Source: a virus
Direction: 5' to 3' (one strand)
Length of the DNA stretch: 26,787 nt
IMG/VR virus record: IMGVR_UViG_3300042507_007934
Span: 1-26,787 of that record
Position 1 is the first letter of the stretch; the number at the start of each line of letters is the position of its first letter. The notes under the pieces are model-generated. The model ran no database searches and had not been told where the DNA came from. It saw only the letters and a list, made by a program, of their open reading frames with translations. Shown here piece after piece: positions 23,868-26,787 of the stretch. The position numbers and the translations under genes were made by a program.

Positions 23868-24671
23868 ATGATCAGTCTTATTCAATTACTAGAAGAAGTC
23901 TCTTCCAGACCCAAAGCTATTATATTAGCAGGTTCTCCGGGTGCTGGAAAGACTTCTTTTGTTGAAAATTTTATACAGCCTTTTAAATTAGAGGTTTTAA
24001 ATATAGACGATTATTATAAACAAAACTTACAACAGGCTGGAGTTTCTTTAAATCTTAAACAAGCCACAGCTGAGGAAAGAAGCAAATCATCTTCAGCGAT
24101 GCATAAATCCATTAAAGAATACCAAGCAGCTTTAAACGAAAAAGTTAAACAAAAAGCTAACATCCTCATAGACTCAACCTCAGGCTCTTTTAAAAAAACA
24201 GCTGAGCTAAAAAATTATTTAGTAAAAAATGGGTATGATGTTTTTATGGTATATATGTTTGCTTCACTAAAAAAGTCTTTGAGAAGAAATGACACTAGAT
24301 TTGATAGATCCAATGGAAAAGATAGAAGTCTTCCCCCGTCAATTGTTTTACAAACATGGGTTAATGTTAGTAAAAATTACGACAATTATAGAACCTTTTT
24401 TGGCGATAATTTTATCTCGATTGTAAACGACGATCTTCCTAAAACTTTATCTTCCCTAAAAGACATAAAGCAAATCTATTTAGAGCCATATAAGATTACA
24501 GACTCTAAACCTAAAACTCCTCAGGAGCAGGCTAAATCTGATTCGCTTAATAAAGAAAATGATTTGTTTATCACGAATTTTTGGAAATCAGATAAAACCC
24601 AAGACATTATAGATAATTCAATTTCAAAAAAAGAAGCACAAGCCAAAATTAAGTCATTTCTTCAATCATGA
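23868..24671 (+). CDS. Zeta-toxin-like P-loop kinase with a targeting-like head
   Basis: A 267-aa protein. After a short head (MISLIQLLEEVSSRPK, with L-E-E at 8-10) comes AIILAGSPGAGKTSFVENF, a clear Walker A (Gly22 to Ser30), and then VLNIDDYYK, as in zeta-toxin and polynucleotide-kinase-like P-loop enzymes. ANILIDSTSG and YDVFMVYMFASLKKSLRRND fit the core strands, and an Arg-rich segment (RRNDTRFDRSNGKDR) fits a phosphate-binding lid. The C-terminal 60 residues are polar and helical. Zeta proteins phosphorylate UDP-N-acetylglucosamine, but the substrate here is not evident, and no epsilon-type antitoxin is adjacent. It has an ATATTTATA motif upstream and an ATGA overlap downstream. Confidence 0.78.
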   Translation: MISLIQLLEEVSSRPKAIILAGSPGAGKTSFVENFIQPFKLEVLNIDDYYKQNLQQAGVSLNLKQATAEERSKSSSAMHKSIKEYQAALNEKVKQKANILIDSTSGSFKKTAELKNYLVKNGYDVFMVYMFASLKKSLRRNDTRFDRSNGKDRSLPPSIVLQTWVNVSKNYDNYRTFFGDNFISIVNDDLPKTLSSLKDIKQIYLEPYKITDSKPKTPQEQAKSDSLNKENDLFITNFWKSDKTQDIIDNSISKKEAQAKIKSFLQS

Positions 24672-26365
24672 GTACAGATAAAATACCTGGAGGTCTAGCA
24701 AAAGGAATGTCTTTATCAGACATTGCTAAACACCATAAACTTCCCTTAAAATCCCTTCAGTCAAAACTTGAACAAGGTATTAAAACTGAAATGGAACACA
24801 CTACAGATAAAGCTATAGCTCGCGAAATTGCTATGGATCATATTTACGAAGACCCAAATTATTATTCTAAATTAAAACAAATAGAGACTGAGGGTACTTG
24901 TGGGTATACAATGGATGCTGAAACCGGAGAAGAATTAGGAACACCAGGTGGTTTGGAAGAAGGTGATAAAAGAGGCTTAGACATGTATGCTTTAGAACTT
25001 CAAAAAGGTCTAGAAGAAGCTATCTTAAATCATTTACTTAACGAAAATGAGAATATAACAACCAGTACTTACCCATTTGAAGTTACAGATAGGACTTATG
25101 ATGATGAAGATGATTCACTAATCTCAGTTTCATATGAATTAACAACCCCCTACAATTCCTATAAAGTTGAGTTTTATTCTGGAGAATATAGTCCTGAATC
25201 AAAAAAATTTGATCTATCATTCGGTGTAAATATCGGATATTTAAATAAAATTGATACCTTTCAAATGACAGGTGAAGGGAATGCTAAAAAAATATTTAAT
25301 ACTATCCTTAATATTGTAGAAGATTTTATAAATAAAGAAGATGTTAAGAAAATAGTAGTAGATGGAACTGATGAAAAACGTAAAAGAATTTATAAAGCTA
25401 TTTTTTCATCCACACCTCCAAACATATCTGATAAGATTGAACTTAAAGAAGCTAACCTAAAAGGCACAATGACATTCCGTAATTGGACTGATAGTATTGA
25501 AGAAGATGGTCAAAAAACATCCGATAAAAATATGGATGATTATAAAAAACAAAACAACCCAAGTGGTAAAGTAAAAGACCCGTTTGGTTTAAATCAATTT
25601 GCTCGCGAGTTAGTTATGGGTTTAGAAGAAGCAGATCCTAAAACCGGTACAGGTAAAAAACCTGAAGGGTCATCTCGTAGATTATACACAGACGAAGATC
25701 CAAGCGATACTGTTAAAGTAAAATTTTCTACTAAACAAGACATTATAGATACTTTATCTAAAGCTTCTTTCAAATCAAAATCACACGCTCGCCAATCTCA
25801 AATTATTAACCTGATTCATCAGCGAGTAAGAGCAGCCTACGAAAGAGCTAAAGATCCTGATGTTAAAAGACGTTTAAAAACAGCTTTAGATTATGCTGAA
25901 CAAAGAAAAGAAGCATCTAAAGAAAAAACACAACGTTTAAAAAAAATAAAAGAAGCATCTGACCCACAAGCTGGAACAGCTATACCTTATGGATCAGGTT
26001 ATAAAGAACTCATACCTGAAATAACAAAATTTATGTTAGATAAAGGGATGAATTTAAGACCTCTCCCTAAAGTAAAATTTATAGAAGACGATAAAGAAAA
26101 TGCTGAAGATATTTTAGGCAGAACAGCATTTTACAATCCTGAAGAAAAATCAGTTACATTATATACTTTAGGTCGTCACCCTAAAGATATTTTACGTTCA
26201 TTTTGTCACGAAATGATACACCACTTACAAAATGTAGAAGGTAGATTACCTAAATTTTATACTACTAACACTCAAGAAGATTCCGCTTTAAATGATATTG
26301 AGGAAGAAGCCCACAGATTAGGTAGTATGACAATGAGAGAATTTGAAGATACAATAAAAAAATAG
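24668..26365 (+). CDS. Multidomain protein: DUF5661-like N-terminus and HExxH metallopeptidase C-terminus
   Basis: A 565-aa mosaic. Residues of about 5-80 match the DUF5661 pattern (GIKTEMEHTTDKAIAREIAM then DHIYEDPNYYSKL). About 125-260 is an alpha/beta domain (YKVEFYSGEYSPESKKFDLS, MTGEGNAKKIFNTILNI, GTDEKRKRIYKAIF). About 355-430 is a Lys/Arg-rich helical segment (SHARQSQIINLIHQRVRAAY). The C-terminus has H514-E-M-I-H518 followed by Glu545-547, a zincin-type HExxH with a plausible third ligand. Linkers contain L/I-x-E-A at 115-118, 259-262, 319-322 and 427-430, close to the domain borders. Two of them share a longer form, (Y/F)A.EL..GLEEA. It is coupled to the kinase by ATGA. Peptidase activity is inferred from the motif only. 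Confidence 0.75.
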   Translation: MSTDKIPGGLAKGMSLSDIAKHHKLPLKSLQSKLEQGIKTEMEHTTDKAIAREIAMDHIYEDPNYYSKLKQIETEGTCGYTMDAETGEELGTPGGLEEGDKRGLDMYALELQKGLEEAILNHLLNENENITTSTYPFEVTDRTYDDEDDSLISVSYELTTPYNSYKVEFYSGEYSPESKKFDLSFGVNIGYLNKIDTFQMTGEGNAKKIFNTILNIVEDFINKEDVKKIVVDGTDEKRKRIYKAIFSSTPPNISDKIELKEANLKGTMTFRNWTDSIEEDGQKTSDKNMDDYKKQNNPSGKVKDPFGLNQFARELVMGLEEADPKTGTGKKPEGSSRRLYTDEDPSDTVKVKFSTKQDIIDTLSKASFKSKSHARQSQIINLIHQRVRAAYERAKDPDVKRRLKTALDYAEQRKEASKEKTQRLKKIKEASDPQAGTAIPYGSGYKELIPEITKFMLDKGMNLRPLPKVKFIEDDKENAEDILGRTAFYNPEEKSVTLYTLGRHPKDILRSFCHEMIHHLQNVEGRLPKFYTTNTQEDSALNDIEEEAHRLGSMTMREFEDTIKK

Positions 26366-26369
26366 TTTT

Positions 26370-26787
26370 ATGGAAGATAATGTTTTAAAAAAACAGTTTC
26401 AAGAGAAAGACGTTCAACGTCTAAGAAATTTAATAACAGGCAAACATGCAGATAAATCCCAAGTATCAGTCGGTTTTTCAAAAGGACAAGAACTCTATCA
26501 TACGGAAGGAGATACTTGGACCGAAGGAGATAAGACGTGGACAATTAAGGATGGTATTAAACAAAATGTTACCAAACTTGATAAAGCGCGTGAAGCGGTC
26601 AATTTCCCGATTTTTTGCCCGTCTTGTAAAAAAACGATGAAACCCCATCTGGATAAAAAGTGGTATAGCATGTTTAATCACTGCTATAATTGCCATATAG
26701 ATTTTGAGCATAACCTCCGAATCAAAGGACTTTGGGGCGAATATACTAAAAATATTATCAATACAGACTTGGATGGTATTATAAATG
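26370..26787 (+). CDS. Zinc-ribbon phage protein, 3' end cut by the window
   Basis: The frame runs from ATG at 26370 to the end of the window (139 codons, no stop). The N-terminus is charged and helical, followed by VGFSKGQELYHTEGD and TWTEGDKTWTIKDGIKQNVT, a small beta region. Then comes a four-cysteine zinc ribbon: C83-P-S-C86 and C105-Y-N-C108. The layout reads like a conserved hypothetical protein of T4-like phages, but I cannot give a function. It begins 5 bp after the metallopeptidase gene, so it probably shares its transcript. A different plus-strand frame inside it (26446-26640) is a shadow. Confidence 0.72.
   Translation, partial: MEDNVLKKQFQEKDVQRLRNLITGKHADKSQVSVGFSKGQELYHTEGDTWTEGDKTWTIKDGIKQNVTKLDKAREAVNFPIFCPSCKKTMKPHLDKKWYSMFNHCYNCHIDFEHNLRIKGLWGEYTKNIINTDLDGIIN

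Noticed and set aside
23868-24671. A zeta/epsilon toxin-antitoxin pair.
   Set aside because: No small epsilon-like antitoxin gene is adjacent; the flanking genes are a nuclease and a 565-aa mosaic, so an addiction module is not supported.
25327-25334. TATAAATA, the exact T4 late promoter box, on the plus strand.
   Set aside because: It lies within the coding sequence of the 565-aa gene, far from any start, and is expected by chance in AT-rich DNA.
26446-26711. Open frames at 26446-26640 (+) and 26478-26711 (-) as separate genes.
   Set aside because: They overlap the truncated zinc-ribbon gene, which has a good start, paired CxxC motifs and the correct gene spacing; the others look like random basic or hydrophobic translations.

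Overview
The window is one continuous, almost gap-free block of plus-strand genes from a contractile-tailed (T4-like) bacteriophage. Three things support this: a T4 gp55-type late sigma factor, a baseplate block with recognisable gp5-, gp25- and gp6-like proteins, and a T4 gp61-type primase. The DNA is AT-rich. Starts are preceded by A/T-rich sequence without Shine-Dalgarno motifs, and genes are commonly joined by TAATG or ATGA overlaps. This start context is typical of Bacteroidetes and their phages, so a flavobacterial or other Bacteroidetes host is the best guess. That is an inference; no host marker is present. I see no tRNA, CRISPR array, integrase, transposase or minus-strand gene.

Layout: (1) 1-1354: the end of a small membrane protein, the late sigma factor and a small conserved-looking protein. 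(2) 1357-14981: baseplate and tail proteins. These are a hub/spike protein without a visible lysozyme domain, two unknown proteins, a gp25-like and a gp6-like wedge protein, a DNRLRE-like protein, a small coiled-coil protein, a very large (1819 aa) tail/baseplate protein with a lectin-like region, and a collagen-like Gly-X-X protein. (3) 15041-17717: three probable virion proteins, two of which share a C-terminal module. (4) 17717-18160: a GIY-YIG-like nuclease. (5) 18191-22059: six unrecognised proteins. Five of them share an E-I-K/R-V junction motif, and all six begin with short helical head peptides. (6) 22127-23844: primase and a PD-(D/E)XK nuclease. (7) 23868-26787: a zeta-toxin-like P-loop kinase, a multidomain protein ending in an HExxH metallopeptidase, and a truncated zinc-ribbon protein.

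The most interesting signal is in blocks 5 and 7. Successive genes start with short amphipathic head peptides ending in L/I/V-x-E, followed by unrelated bodies. This is how T4 marks internal head proteins (capsid-targeting sequence, cleaved after L/I-x-E by the prohead protease). Two of the proteins carry a second internal copy of the junction, and three adjacent genes share a nearly identical 75-bp head with divergent bodies. Their three-gene block is bracketed by an 18-bp direct repeat. I propose a modular arsenal of head-packaged, co-injected proteins; this is a hypothesis.

A second signal is regulatory. Seven non-coding gaps exceed 15 bp. Five carry ATATTTAT(A/C) just upstream of a gene, and the other two carry the 18-bp hairpin repeat. 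The motif gaps precede structural genes and genes with head peptides; the primase follows a hairpin terminator and lacks the motif.
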